A DNA stretch of 64,000 bases from Agelaius tricolor. Lineage: Eukaryota; Chordata; Aves; Passeriformes; Icteridae. The notes under the pieces are model-generated. The model was not told where the DNA came from. It made no database searches and saw nothing but the letters and a program-made list of their open reading frames with translations. The stretch lies in the NCBI GenBank assembly GCA_023055355.1, contig JALJCS010000001.1, forward strand, positions 103,419,881-103,483,880. Reading direction: 5' to 3'. Below, piece after piece: positions 36,840 through 49,107 of this stretch (position 1 is the stretch's first letter; the number at the start of each line of letters is the position of its first letter). Made by a program: the position numbers and the translations under genes.

Positions 36840-39302
36840 AATAAGACCCCCTAACAAAATGTCACCAACCAATGAAACCATGCCTGACTGACTGATGCAG
36901 GATTTTTCAAATTAGCATTGTTTAGCAACTTTTGCTTCAGCTGTCTTTTCACAGCTCTTCCAAGAGGAAAAGAAAATAAGACTGGCCTTTGCCACACTTG
37001 TGAAATTGTTATTCCGTATAGAGGGATGATCAGAACAGAGCTGATCAAACCAGCACTTCTGGTTTCTCTCAGAATGTAACTGCAATGATGCTTATTTTAA
37101 AATGGGCCTCTCATCCATTTCCCTTTACAAAATTCAGAGTATCTGAGCCCTGCAATGAAATGCATTTTACATCAGATACACCATCTAAACAGTATCTGGA
37201 GCAGAGAGAGATCTCATCCCTTCCAGTCCTAATTAACCTGTGGGTTTTCTCTTGTGACATGACTCCAGTCTATTAAATCTTGCATTTCTTGCTGCAAAGT
37301 AGCACAAGTTCAATGGGAAACATAGAAAGTGTCTTTCTCTTCCAGAATACTGTATCTCAGCAACTAGGGAAATCTTCTGGGAGGTGGATGAAGTAGATTT
37401 GAATTACCTCCATCTGAAGTAAGAACTGAATCCAGTCCATTTCCCAAAGAAAAAAAGGTTGTAACACAGCTACATCCTTTGGTGATCTAGTAAAAAAATG
37501 TAGATTTTTAGAAACCTCTATCTTGCTAATATCCATGCAGATGGCTTTCATAAAGAAATTCCTAATTCTTGGATTTCAGTGGATGGAGGCAGGAGAGATG
37601 GACTGTATTTTATATGCATTCCAGAGATTTAACAACTTAAATGTCAAACATGAACATATGGCAACTTTAGATGCTAGCAGTTACAGGGATGTTTGGGAAG
37701 AAGGGGATGGGGGGAACATGAGAACATTTGTGAGATAAGATTGAAGATCAATAACTCAAATCCACTTTTGCCCAGTTATTAAATGCCTGTGAGCCTTTTA
37801 TTTATGCTGGTAGATTCATGTCAGAGCACAGGCAGAGACACTGAAAAAATGATCATTCATATTCTTAAAATGATACTACAGTCTCTGACACAATATCACT
37901 CTCTTCCAACTAGTGTGCTTGAAAATAATTCTCAGGCATGCATTGGAAATTAGCACAGAGTGGGAATCATTCCCAACAGGCAGTTTGAATGTTGTTAGCT
38001 TGTTTTTGATGGCAAGAGAGCTTAATAGTAAGGATGTGCCAGTTGGCTTCAGTGTCAAAGAAAGCCCTAGGCTCTGTTTAGTTTGCTAGTGTAGATATAA
38101 TCCTATTGGTTCTAACATCTAAATCTAACCTGAATGCTTTTCTATTTTGCAGAGAGGGTGGAAGATATTTTGGGATGCTACCCCTTGTGATTTGGAATTG
38201 ACCTTGCAAACACCAATTCATATAAATTATTGTAACTCAAATAGTTCCACTGATCTTAAAAAGCTGCCTAAAAAATCAGAACAAACATTTGTGAGTGAGG
38301 TTTTGCAGAATCAGCATGTGGTGGGACAGGTGCAAAATAGAAACTTAGATTCTGATTCCTGTGTGGTAGTGCATTCTGCTTCCAGAGAAACTGAAATCAT
38401 AAACAACACAGCAGTCTGTCTCACCTTTGAGTTGTTTGTCTATGCATAACTTGATTCTGTGGTCTTTCCCCAAATCAGTAGTGGTAGGAGCTTCATTTTA
38501 TTTGTATCCCCTTGTACCAAGTATGTGGTGAAGAACTAGTCCCCTAAAAATTCTACCTTTGAAAGAATAAATGCATTATTTTTCACTGCACTGTATTGTA
38601 CCATATGCTCAGTATGGTTTCTTCTTTTCATCCTTTCATCCTCAGTGAGGAAATTGAATGAAATCTCAGACTGTTGTCTATTTCCCCATCAAGGAGTTTC
38701 TTCCTTGGAGTAAAGGAAGCATTATGTACTATCTGCACTTGTCTTTAATATTAAAAACTAAGAAACAAAGTGTTATTAATTATTTAGAAATTACTGGCTG
38801 TGATCATTATACTAAATGACAATGATGGTTATTGTTTACATCAAGTAAGTTCCAGTGAGGAAACAGAAGAACAAATTCCCCATGTTGTTTGAGCTGCACA
38901 ATCGTAAAGGAAAAAGACAGACTTTCATTTTGGAAAGAAAGAAGCAATAATGGCCAGTTTTGAGAACCAAAGGGCTAAGAAATAAAATCAATTTGATTTA
39001 TTTTCATTGGATTGTCCCTCCCTTCTGCAACCATACCCAGGGACATCTATCACATCTCTCCATGCATTCCACACTTTCCTTACATTCTACTGCCTCTTCC
39101 CTTACATACCTGTATGACCCATTTTACACCTCTCTTCACCTTCTTTTGTCATTTCTGGTACAATCCTAAGAGAGAGTGCAGCCATTGTAATAAATAATTT
39201 TCTACAGCTAGCTCTCACAGAGTTGTGAGGATGCATCTGCCATCCATCTCAGCAGACTAAAGTATAGGGGGCTTAATTTCTTCAATTTGAGGAAATATTA
39301 TT
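36840..39302. other. Unassigned DNA
   Basis: No supported gene. It contains a G-quadruplex motif at 37686 and a 100-codon open frame at 38147-38449 preceded by a good splice-acceptor-like pyrimidine tract (see findings), but nothing that proves coding. Confidence 0.45.
37686..37714 (+). other. Canonical G-quadruplex motif
   Basis: There are four G runs (3, 3, 4 and 6 long) with loops of 6, 5 and 2 bases. Confidence 0.7.
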
Positions 39303-39660
39303 TCATAGAAGTCTTGGCTGGAAGGAGCCACTGTAGGTTGTCAAGCCCAGAGTTTCTACTTTAGGTGGGACTGTATCACCATGAGGTCATGTGTTTTGGT
39401 TATATTTTATATATTTCATTTGTTTTGGTTAGGTCCTTGGAAGAAATCCAAGGACAGAAATTTCCCTCTTATGCCTTGCTGGGTAATATGTGACAGTGAT
39501 GAACAACCTTTCTGGAGAAGTCTTCCTAGAAGTCTTCCTCCCCTCTAGTGGGAATGTTCCTATCCTAGTTTATGGCCTTGTTATTTCTTTTGCCACTACC
39601 ACAAAGACATTGGCTTGGCCATCTTAAAAACTGACTTTCAAGCTGCTGTAGGTTTTTCAG
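39303..39660 (-). mobile_element. CR1 LINE 3' fragment
   Basis: It begins on the plus strand with tcatagaagtcttggctgg and gaaggagccactgtagg, the complement of a CR1 3' terminus. It continues through gtgggactgtatcacc, tgggtaatatgtgacagtg and ctggagaagtcttcctaga, which follow the antisense order of CR1 3' sequence. It is a 5'-truncated, diverged copy. The left edge is the element's 3' end. The right edge is gradual. Confidence 0.75.
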
Positions 39661-39711
39661 TTGGTCCTGATCTGTCTCCTCACCAGAATAACAAATCACA
39701 GATCTACAGAC

Positions 39712-40790
39712 TCATAGAATCATTAAGGTTGGAAAAGACCTCTAAGATCAAGTCCAACCATTAACCCAGGACCACCATGCTCACCACTGATTGTATTACA
39801 GAGGGCTACAGCTACATGCCTTTTAAATGCTTTCAGGGCTGGGGATTCCACCACTTCACTGGGCAGTCTATTCCAATGCTACTCTTTCAGTGGAGAATAT
39901 TTTCTTAATATCTAATCTAAGTCTCCCCTGGTGCAATTTGAGGCCATTTCCTCTCATCCTGTCACTTGATACCTGGGAGAAGAGACTGACCTTCAACATC
40001 TTCTCAGATAATTGTAGAGAGTCATAATGGAGCCCTGAGGCTCCTTTTCTCTAGGCTAAACAAACCCATCTCCTTCAGCTGCTCCTCCTAAGACTTGTGC
40101 TTCAAATCCCTCACCAGCTTTGCTGCCCCTCTCTGAACCCCTCACTGAGGTCCAGTACCTCAGTGTCTGTCTTGCAAGGAGGGACCCAGAACTGAACACA
40201 GGATTTTATGTGTACCCACACCAGTACAGAGGGAAAATTGTTTCTCTGGTTCTGCTGACCACATCACTTTTGATGCAAACCAGGGTGTTTCTTGGCTATC
40301 TGGGCACACTGTTGGCTCATGTCCAGATGACTGTTGACTAATACCCTCAGATCTTCTTCCACCAAGCAGTTTTACAGACACTCTTCCCCCAGCTTGTATC
40401 ATCACATGGGGTTGTTGTGAACCAAGTGCAGAAATCTTCACCTTGTTAAAACTCATACAATTGGTTTTAACCCATTGATGAAGCCTGTCAGATCCTGCTG
40501 CAGAGCTTCCCTACCCTCCAGCAGATCAACACTACTGCCCAGATTGGTGTCAAACTGACTGAGGGTACACTCAATCAATCACCTGGTCCTGATCATCAAT
40601 AAAGATATTATACAGGACTGGGACCACTACTGAGTCCTGAGGAACCTCACTAGTGATTGGCCACCAACAGGATGTAACTCCACACACCATCACCTTCTGC
40701 ACTCAACCATCCTGACAGTTTTCTATCCAGTGACCAGTGCACCCATCCAAACCATCTGATGGTCCCTCAGTCCACCCTTAGAGGTGATAT
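39712..40790 (-). mobile_element. CR1 LINE, 5'-truncated copy of about 1.1 kb
   Basis: The plus strand starts with tcatagaatcattaaggttg and gaaaagacctctaagatca, a textbook avian CR1 3' end in complement. It continues through catttcctctcatcctgtc, agactgaccttcaacatct, ctgcccctctctgaacccc, gcaaggagggacccagaac and gagtcctgaggaacctcac. This covers the 3' UTR and the C-terminal part of the reverse-transcriptase ORF, in antisense and disabled by stops. It is the best-preserved CR1 in the window. Open frames at 39827, 40120 and 40160 are shadows of it. Confidence 0.93.
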
Positions 40791-41475
40791 GGGAACAGCT
40801 TAGCAGTCTCTGTTCAGCAGTCCCCATATGTGGTCTGGGAGACCATGAACTGATGTTTTCAACCCTTCTATCTTCTCACTTTGTTATTTTTCTTCTTCAC
40901 TTTTTTTTTTCATTGCGCATGTTCACAGTGGGCCGCATGAGACTGTCTCACTTTGCTTCCTTTACAAGTAATTCCTAATAGAGTTCTCTTCATTAATATT
41001 AATAACAACAGTTCATATTTCTTGTTAATGATATCTGATGAAGTGATATCTCCTCTGATATCTATACTCTGCTTGCAAGTAAAGCTTCTCACTTCATATG
41101 CAAAAAAAGACATCAGCTTTGGGACATCTGTTATTTTTGTGTTGCTGATACCCTCTTGTATGACCATCACCTGGCTTCACTGCCCAGATCTGTTGCAGTG
41201 CTCTGTAGCTGGACTCTTTAGTGACTTTCAGTTGATGACTGATGTCTTCTTGTTTGTTTGTTGTGAGGCTTGATGAATTCTTCTCCTCACAGACTCTCTC
41301 GCCTCAGCAAAGTTGTTCCATGTGTCTCTTCCATCTGTAGCAGCTCTTTGCCTTTCTTTCCCATTCTTCAATGGCATAACTGTCTGATTTGTTTGCTCAC
41401 AGAAACTCTGTAACATATTGGGTTTTGTTAAAAGCTTGTGACTATGCAAAAAAGTCTGCTGTTTTCCTTAACCTC
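40791..41475. other. Pyrimidine-rich unassigned DNA between CR1 and LTR
   Basis: T+C-rich plus strand (cttcttcactttttttttt, tgtgtctcttccatctg). The 106-codon frame at 40953-41273 is hydrophobic as expected from composition. No family or gene identified. Confidence 0.4.
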
Positions 41476-42213
41476 TGTGCTGGTTTTGCCTGAGATAGAG
41501 TTAATTTTTTCTGAGTAGCTGCTTCAGTGCTCTGTTTTGGGATGTAGTTGTAGAATAATGTTGATAACACATTGGTGTTTTTGTTGTTGCTCAGTAGTGC
41601 TTGCCCTAAGTCAAGGACTTTTAAGTTTCCCATGCTCTGCCAACAAAAAGGTGCACAAGAAGCTGGGAGGGAGCACAGCCAGGACAGCTGATCTGAACTG
41701 GCCAAAAAGATATTCCATACCATATGACATCACACTCAGCAAATGAGGATGGGGAAGAAGAAGGAAGTAGGGGGACACTAAGAGTGATAGCATTTGTCTT
41801 CCCAAGTAATCATTAGATGTGATGGAGCTCTGTTTTCCCAGGAATAGCTGAACACCTACCTTCCCATTCACCCACGGGAAGTGGTGAATAAATTCCTTGT
41901 TCTGCTTTGCTTGCACATGCAGATTTTGCTTTACCTGTTAAACTGTCTTTATCTTAACCCAGGAGTTTTCCCAGTTTTGCTCTTCTGATCCTCTCCCCCA
42001 TCCCAACAGGGAGGGGAAGGGGAAGATGGGGGGAAGTGGGTGAACTGCAACTAAGCAGTTGATATCTGGGTTTAAACAAGGACACCCTGGTTACTACACT
42101 CTGAATGAGGTGAAACTGGATCCAGCAGGGAGGGAGAAGGTACCTATGCTCAGCTCAGGGAGGTTCTAGAGAGTAAAGTGAGAAGGAAAAAAAAAGGTTT
42201 TAAAACCATGACA
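41476..42213 (+). mobile_element. ERVL-family LTR, copy 2 (nearly full length, with extra 3' segment)
   Basis: It starts tgtgctggttttgcctg, the family's 5' end, and runs through agatagagttaattttt, ggcttcagtgctctg-like sequence, cacaagaagctgggaggga, gccaggacagctgatctg, ccataccatatgacatca, gtcttcccaagtaatcatt, gatggagctctgttttcc, gaatagctgaacacctacc, tccttgttctgctttgctt and tgtctttatcttaaccc. The expected TATA (tatataaa before gctgggg) reads cagcaaatgagg and is lost. The poly-A signal is altered to gttaaac. The expected terminus (ggtttaaaccatgaca) appears twice in part: gggtttaaac at 42068 and ttaaaaccatgaca at 42200, with about 130 bp of unrelated sequence between. Open frames at 41442-41916 are shadows. 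Confidence 0.88.
42009..42040 (+). other. G-quadruplex motif in LTR U5
   Basis: Five G runs (3, 4, 4, 6 and 3 long) are separated by 1-5 bases, within the G-rich U5-like part of LTR copy 2. Family members usually carry a G-rich stretch at this position. Confidence 0.7.
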
Positions 42214-42544
42214 AATAGAGAAAATTCTACATGAAGAAGGACCAACTGACTTCTAATATAACTGAAGATTAGAAAAAAAATCCAACAAAAAAAGTAACAA
42301 AACCCTGAACCATACAACAATCCTTTTTTTATTCACAGGCCATTAGATGGCTTTGGTGTATTCATTTGTGAAGAGCATGCAGCCATATGGACCCAAAATT
42401 TTTGATGGCCCATCATCCTGCCCAAATGCCTTAAGGAGCTATTCACCCAGCAAAACCATCAGAAGCTAGCTTCTCCACTGATGGAATGAAAATTACTCTA
42501 GTTGGAGGCTTGCCTCCTTACACCTTTGTTACATCTTCCATCAG

Positions 42545-42550
42545 TACTAA
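42545..42550. repeat. Target-site duplication, left copy (tactaa)
   Basis: The six bases tactaa immediately precede the LTR's TG and are repeated exactly after its CA at 42946-42951. A 6-bp duplication is typical of beta-retrovirus-like (ERVK) integration. Confidence 0.88.
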
Positions 42551-42945
42551 TGTGACCATGTTCACAGGGGTTCTTGGATGAGGGAAGAGACGAGAATGTT
42601 GACTCTATGATCAGAAGGCTTGATTTATTATTTTATAATAGATATATATATATTAGATTATAACTATACTAAAAAGAAAAAGAAGGACAGGTTTTTCTCA
42701 GAAGCTTGCTAAGTTAAGAATAGAAAAGAATGATAACAAAGGCAGCTCTCTTGGACTCTGTCTGAGATAGCTCGGTCCTTGATTGGCCATTAGTTATAAA
42801 CATCCAAGATGGGCCAATCACAGGTGGACCTGTTGCATTCCACAGCAGCAGATAACCATTGTTTGCATTCTGTCTCTGAGGCCTCTTAGCTTCTCAGAAG
42901 GAAAAATCCTAAAGAAAGGATTTTTAGTGAAAGATGTCTGCGACA
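42551..42945 (-). mobile_element. ERVK (beta-type) solo LTR, 395 bp
   Basis: The plus strand reads tgtgaccatgttcacaggg at the left edge and gatgtctgcgaca at the right, so the ends are TG...CA. It is flanked by perfect 6-bp duplications. Inside are ggatgagggaagagacgag, agaaggcttgatttatta, gattggccattagttat, acctgttgcattccacag and gcctctcagcttctcag-like words, which I recognise from passerine ERVK LTRs. Orientation is minus: there an AATAAA (plus-strand tttatt at 42624-42629) lies about 75 bp before the U5 end, and CCAAT-type boxes (42782-42786) lie upstream in U3. No pol, gag or env remains, so the provirus was lost by LTR-LTR recombination. The family's promoter might still have activity. Confidence 0.92.
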
Positions 42946-42951
42946 TACTAA
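42946..42951. repeat. Target-site duplication, right copy (tactaa)
   Basis: Identical to 42545-42550. Confidence 0.88.
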
Positions 42952-44620
42952 CATTTTCTGAAATAAATCAGCTTCTCCAAATTAATTGATTTCTATATCT
43001 AAAATCACAGCTTCTATTTTCTTCAACTCATTCGTCACAACATCCTTCTGCCCCTATTTTTTCTCTCCTCAGAGGACCTTGCCAATTTCTATTGAGAGAA
43101 AGGAGATAAAGTGTTAGTCTGTAAGTCTGTTCTCTTCTTTTTTTTCTTTTCACCCTCTCATATTTCTCCAGTGTTGAGGGTGAGGAACCTTCTGTTCTCC
43201 TCTCCTCCACAAACTGGCCTAAAGTGTCTCATACCATCTCCTTACTTCACATGGTGACATTTTTGAGCATTTTGACCTCTACTTCTTGTCTCACATTACA
43301 AACAAGTTCTATATTACTCCATTCTTGTAAAGAGAAAAAAAAATGTTCAAGCACACACTTGCATTTTCACCAGTCTTCTTATCCATTTCCTTTGAGGGTT
43401 TTTTTTTTAGTGCAAAGCTAATTTAATTCTCATTTCAATCAGAAACCTGTTCATGTGTGGCTGCTGTAAGCTGCAGTGTATAAAAGCCCTATTACCTTTT
43501 TCACTTCCAATGGCAAATACCAGAATCAATCTCACTCCCTGCTCTGACTGCCACCAACAGTCATCCATCTTCAACATTGCCATGCTTGTTTTCTTAAAAG
43601 TGTCCTCCTGGTGACTCTGTCCTCTTCTAAGCCTCAGTTGCCATGTCCTTTAGAGAATGCCTCTTTGTGCCTTATTCTTCTCCCTGTGTATGTTTCATGT
43701 ATCTGCCAGTGGTCCTTTCTTCTTCATCATCCAAATATGGTTAATCTTATCCATACTAATTCAACCAGAATACACCAATCTGCCACTTCACAGCAGAGCA
43801 ATTTTTTTCTGTCTAAGGCAAAATTCTGCTGTGTTTCTCCAGTATTACCTGGTGATTATCTAGTCACCTCAACTAAACAAATCTTTTAAGGAAAATTGAA
43901 AGTGCTTTTGTTCTTCCTTTCTTAATGTCTAAACCATATAGGGGAAGTGTCAAAACACCTGACTCAGATATCCTCTCTAGGTCCTCAGGTATAGGTTATA
44001 TTTAAATATTGTGTCTTCCTTTAGTACACTACATTTAATACACTACCTTTAATACACACTGTTCCATTAATCTCTACTACCTGTAATATAATCCCTTTGG
44101 ATGCTATTTAACTAATTTCAATCACCTATATGCAGTAGAGACATTTGCATCTGTGCTATTTTCTTTGGATTTCTCCTTATACAGTGTTGAAAAATAGCTG
44201 TTATAGAGTGGAAATTTTGCTAAAATAGTCATCCAATCAATTTTTTTACATTTTTTCCCCAAAAGTTCCTGTATCTTGGAGGACTAGCTCCTATGTAAAT
44301 ATTCATGCTGCAGAAGTCTAAAATTAGCTGAAATCAATCTTGTCTCCTTTTTCCTTTTTCTCTTCAGCTTTGTAATTTCATTCCTTTAGATCCTACCAAA
44401 GGCAAACTATCCCCACTTAGAGTCCATATGAAAATAGCATTCCAGGTTCGTTTCCCCAGACTGTAACTTTGACTCTATGATTCATAATTATTCATCCATT
44501 GAATAACTACACCTTTCATCTGAAATCAAGTTTATGCCACTTATCTTTCTCACTGTTTTCCATCTCTCATTTACTGTTCAGACTGACAGCCACATATGGC
44601 CACTGCTGTAACTTCCTATT
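42952..44620. other. Pyrimidine-rich block, unassigned
   Basis: For about 1.6 kb the plus strand is enriched in T and C (tttttctctcctcagagg, ccttattcttctccctg, cctttcttcttcatcatcc). Open frames of 60-92 codons follow composition. It may be an old retroelement in antisense, but no family was recognised. Confidence 0.4.
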
Positions 44621-46930
44621 GTTTACTTAAAGACATTTTAGAATAAACATATGTATAGTTCCTTCCAGGCTGTCCTGCATGTTTAAGGAAATATTCCCAT
44701 ATACATTTGCTATGCAGTAGAAATTAGATTTTACAAAACCCCAACAAATATCTTTGCTGCGACACTTACAAGAAACTTGTCAGGTGTTGGCTTCTGAATC
44801 ACTGAGGCCCCTGATCTCGATGTTCAATCACAATTCTGTTTTTTTTTCTCCTCAGTCTCACTGCCGTGAAAATAATATTTTTGAGCAAGTACTGCTTATG
44901 ACTTGTATTTACACAGTACTTAGCATAAAGATAAGTCAGACCATGAATAAATATTCTTAATGTTAAAAACAATTAAACAAATAATAATAACAAGAGCAAT
45001 ATGAGATATTTTTGTATTTGGTATTTAAATTATCTCTGAGTCTCAAATGAACAGAATGTACCCTTTCTTTGTTATTTCAAAATTCACTAAGAATATAATT
45101 TTTATAATGCTTCAGAGGAAGAAAAAGCTATTGTTGTTCAGTAAGTATAGCCATGTACGATACTCAATTCTTGTAGGATAAGAAGCCTAAGCCTGCATTT
45201 TAGACTGAATTTTGCACCTGTCTCCATTGGGAATGGCAAGCTATTTACAGTAATTCAGGAGCATTCCTACCAGAGAGCTTGGCAGTGACAGAACTGGATT
45301 ATGTGTTATATTGTAGGTCAAAAAGATGCGAGAAAATTCACCCCAATAAATTTTTTTCCAGTCAGGTCTAGTTTTCCCAGTTTGTGTACCTTGACTTTCA
45401 TATATTTGCTTTGTTTATATAGATTTTAAGATTTTAAATTTAGAAGCAGTATTAATTTGTATTTGTTTCATATTTACATAGGTTCTGACTTGAGTCAATC
45501 AAGTTAAAGCTGAATTTTAAGAAAAAAATCAAATTACTGGTATTGTTCAATTTCAGGTTAACTAAGGAACTTATACCACTGTTTATATTTTAATATGATT
45601 TATATTTATAAGGATCTATTTTTTTACTTTAATTTGTGTCATTAATAATTTCATGTCTGATAGATACTAATGAAAAAAAGAAATGTATATAGTGTTATTA
45701 CTTATATAATCAATGGTCAGAAGGAAATTTTTCTTAACCTAGTATTTCCCTTTCCAGTTTATTTTTATACTATCCAGACATATACAGAAATAAACTTTCC
45801 TATCAAGTTTGTACAACCTAAAATGCAAAGAACTGTCACTTTATTTCATTAAGTTCAGATCCACCTCATAGAGTTGAGACATGAATTTTCAGTGACTGAG
45901 TGCAGCAGAAAGAACATCACAAATTAGCCTAGCGAGCCAGTACACATTTTTAATATGTATTTATTTCCATAAATGTAAGTGCTGAGCAGCTGATTTCATT
46001 AAAATTATGGCATATTACATTTAGGATCTCTATTTGCATATTTTCTGCAAGCCGAAGTATTAGTTTTTGAAGTACCATTTTAGGCAATTTTTGCAGTGTG
46101 ACAGATACAGATTTTCATTAGGATCACAGCAAGCTGTTGGCTAAGATTGAACTCTAGAGAACAAGCCCCACTAGAACTACATAAAAATATGTTAAATTAC
46201 TATCAGGGTTGTGGAAGCATGAATTCCACAAGAAAAAGGAAATTAATATAGATATTCAAGGTTGTGACCCCCTGAGGTATAGTTCTTGGAGAAAATAAAT
46301 AAACTCCAAAAGCCTCAAATCTTCAAAGTTGAAAACTATTTAGTTTAAAAGGCAAAAAAATCAGGAAACACTTCTTCTTGCTTTGATTTGATTGCATGGT
46401 TATAGAAAAAATCTGAGTAGGATGAAAAAATAGAAAACAATCACCTGAAATACTTGTGAGATTATGCTATGCTCTACTTTCTAAACTCATGAACCCCCGC
46501 TTTTCACTCAATGATATGACTTTTTATGCTTTGCTACATTCATATATTCTCATTAAGGCTCATAATCCAGGTGCATAGTTCTGTCTCAAGGGAGACCTCC
46601 ACTCATGTTTTCTCTGCCCTCTGTTTTCAAATGGGGAAACAAGCATAATTGATAGCTGTGCTCAGTTTCCTTTGAAGCTCTTGAGTACATAACCAAGTGG
46701 AAAAAAAAGAACAACAAAAAAAAGTGGTTTGTATGTTTATGGGGGAAAGGATACTGCAGAAGGACAAAGGAACATGGAAAGCTGGAAGATGAAGGAAAAA
46801 ATGGAAGAAAATCACGAGGGAATGGCAGCTGAAGATAAAATGCAATATAGTATCGGATTGCAAGAACAGAGGGACAGAAGTATGAGTGAGTTCCAAAAGT
46901 CACTTCCTCTAGAGATCTTGTGTCACAGAT

Positions 46931-46949
46931 GCTGCTGCTGCTGCTGCTG
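46931..46949. repeat. Short CTG/CAG trinucleotide run
   Basis: Six GCT/CTG units. It reads as Gln codons on the minus strand and Cys codons in one plus frame, but neither frame is supported as a gene. Confidence 0.9.
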
Positions 46950-47159
46950 AAGAATAGGATTTAGACATCCATCAAAGGCCTGCTGTTGTCCTGGGGGGAA
47001 AATAAATAGTTCAACATATTGCTCATCTAAACCAAAGTTACCCTGTAAAGACTTAGAAGGTTGGGAAACTTGGGACCCGTGAAGAATTCTCTCCATTCTC
47101 TCACTCACTCAGTTCTCTGCCTCTGTCTTTACTTCTCTCTCTCTTTATATCTGTAAATG

Positions 47160-47320
47160 TCGAATATATACAAAAGTAAAAATTATATATATATATATAT
47201 GCACACTACATATAGCATATGAACAGGTTTAGGTAGGTTTAAGGGGCGTGTGTATGTGTGTGGTTGTGGGTGTGTGTATTTACACACATATATATCTATT
47301 ATATTTATGTGTAAAATGTA
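47160..47320. repeat. TA and TG dinucleotide-rich low-complexity zone
   Basis: It includes a TA run at about 47184-47200, interrupted TG runs at about 47245-47278 and a following acacatatatat stretch. Confidence 0.85.
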
Positions 47321-48547
47321 TGTGCAAAAGTCTTCTTAAGCCTGAATGAAGTAATTATAAATCTTATTTAAGATCTGCTGAATTCCAAAGTGACATTGCA
47401 TGTAATAACTTCATGCTCATGTGCACACAAAAACACATTTACATTCACAGTTTTAATGTTCAAATGCAAAGTATAGGTCAATGTTATCATTATTCATGAT
47501 GTATATATATCAGAACATTTCCAGAAGGTGAAACAAAAATTAAAAAATAAATCGATTAACCCTGAAAGATTTGGAATTTCAGCTGGATTCATAACCAATG
47601 TAATTAAACAGTATAGGTATTCAAAAACTATATTTTAAATGAGATTTGATATGAGTTTTCTCCTTTTTTCTTTCTGGTGGGAAACAGAAGGATTAGATAG
47701 GCTTTGGACAGAATTGCTAGAAAACACAACAGATATGAGTTTTGTTCTTCCAAATTTGTCTCAGAAAATCTGTAGCCTAGACACAACTGAGAATTATAAG
47801 GAAAACAGTCCTTGTATATTAATCTGTTGAGCATGGCATGAGAAAACAGGAAACAAAATCCAATACTTACTTTAACGTTACTGTTGTTGGATTCTCTGGG
47901 AACAAATTAAGATCACTAGATTTAAGGCCAAGGTTTTATTCCTTCCGTGACTGACAGTCTAAGAAAATCTGATTCTAAACAGGGTGCAGCTCATAAGGGA
48001 TATTATTTCTTATAGTGTTTAGCTGTACAATTAAAGCAATGAATTTTCTTAACTTAGTTTCTGGATTTGTACAGCTGCTAAAACAGTAGACATTCACCTC
48101 ATTCTTCTTCTCTTCTCTTTTATGATGCCATAAAAGTTTTATGAGTTATTTATGAGGACCTAGACTTTTGACCTTCAATACTTAGCTGAGGACAAATTTA
48201 TCAAAGCAGAGCTATGATAGAGCCAATTGGAGTCTGTTGAGGTGTAAGAATCTATATTCTGTGTCATTAAATAAAAGCAATAAAAAGTATGTTGTTTGTG
48301 CCTTTGTTCTTAAAAGTATGCTGAAAAGCTGTCTTTGCTGGCCTGACAAAATCCATTTGCTGGCAGAGCTGATACCATTGCTCCTGTCTAGTTCAAAGAA
48401 GGTTCTGTAATGTAACACAGAAGGAGGCAGAGGAGACACTGCTAACTCTTAAAAATATTCTTTCATTTTTTCCCACAAAACCTGTGAGGGGTACTTAGCC
48501 TAGACCCACAATTTTCTGCAGACCCATAAACTAGGTTTGGCTTTACT

Positions 48548-49107
48548 ACAAGACTGCTGACAAGAGCCACATGAAGTTTAACAAGGGGAAGTGTATAGTC
48601 CTGCCACTGAGAAGGACCAACCCCATGCAGCAACTGTATGCTGGGGTTGACTGGCTATAAAACAACTTTGCAGAATATCACCTGGCTTCTGGTGGCCAGA
48701 AAGCTCAACATGAGCTGTAAAAGCAATATTGTATCAGGCCAAATGCATCCCAGGATGCATGAGAAGGAGCAGGTCAAGGGACGTGATCCTTCCCCCCCAA
48801 CTTTTTGCTGGCAAGGCACAGCTGGAGTTCTCAGAGTGTTGATGGGTTCCACAGCACAAGAGACACAAGCCTATTGCAGCAAGTCCAGTTATGGTTATCA
48901 GGAGATATACAAGGAAGGACTGATATATCTAGGACTTTTTACCATATAGGCAAGGAGACTCAGAGTGGTCTTAGCATTGCTTAGAAATATCCTTGCAGGC
49001 TTGGGTAACCTAGTCTGGCTCATCCTGCTTTGAGAGGGAGATTTGGACTAGGCAATCTCCAAGGGTGCTTTCCCATAAGAGCTGTTCTGTGATGCTGTGT
49101 TACTATG
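48548..49107 (+). mobile_element. CR1 LINE fragment, 3' part of ORF2 to 3' end
   Basis: Plus-strand words track the C-terminal CR1 ORF2 region: cacatgaagtttaacaagg, ggaagtgtatagtcctgcc, aaccccatgcagcaactg, catcccaggatgcatgag, caggtcaagggacgtgatcc. It then reaches the 3' end at tttggactaggcaatctcc, aagggtgctttccc and ctgttctgtgatgctgtg. Translated pieces still show Met-Lys-Phe-Asn-Lys-Gly-Lys-Cys near the start, but stops and gaps follow. The 103-codon frame at 48638-48949 is a shadow of this relic. Confidence 0.87.

Larger units (their letters stand above)
44621..48547. other. Unassigned AT-rich DNA
   Basis: No supported gene. It contains a CTG run at 46931 and a TA/TG low-complexity zone at 47160-47320. 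A purine-rich 73-codon frame at 46729-46950, rich in Glu, Lys and Met, has no recognised homology. Confidence 0.45.

Noticed and set aside
46729..46950. Glu/Lys/Met-rich 73-codon open frame ending in a Cys run
   Set aside because: Short, purine-biased and its tail is the CTG microsatellite. No homology recognised.
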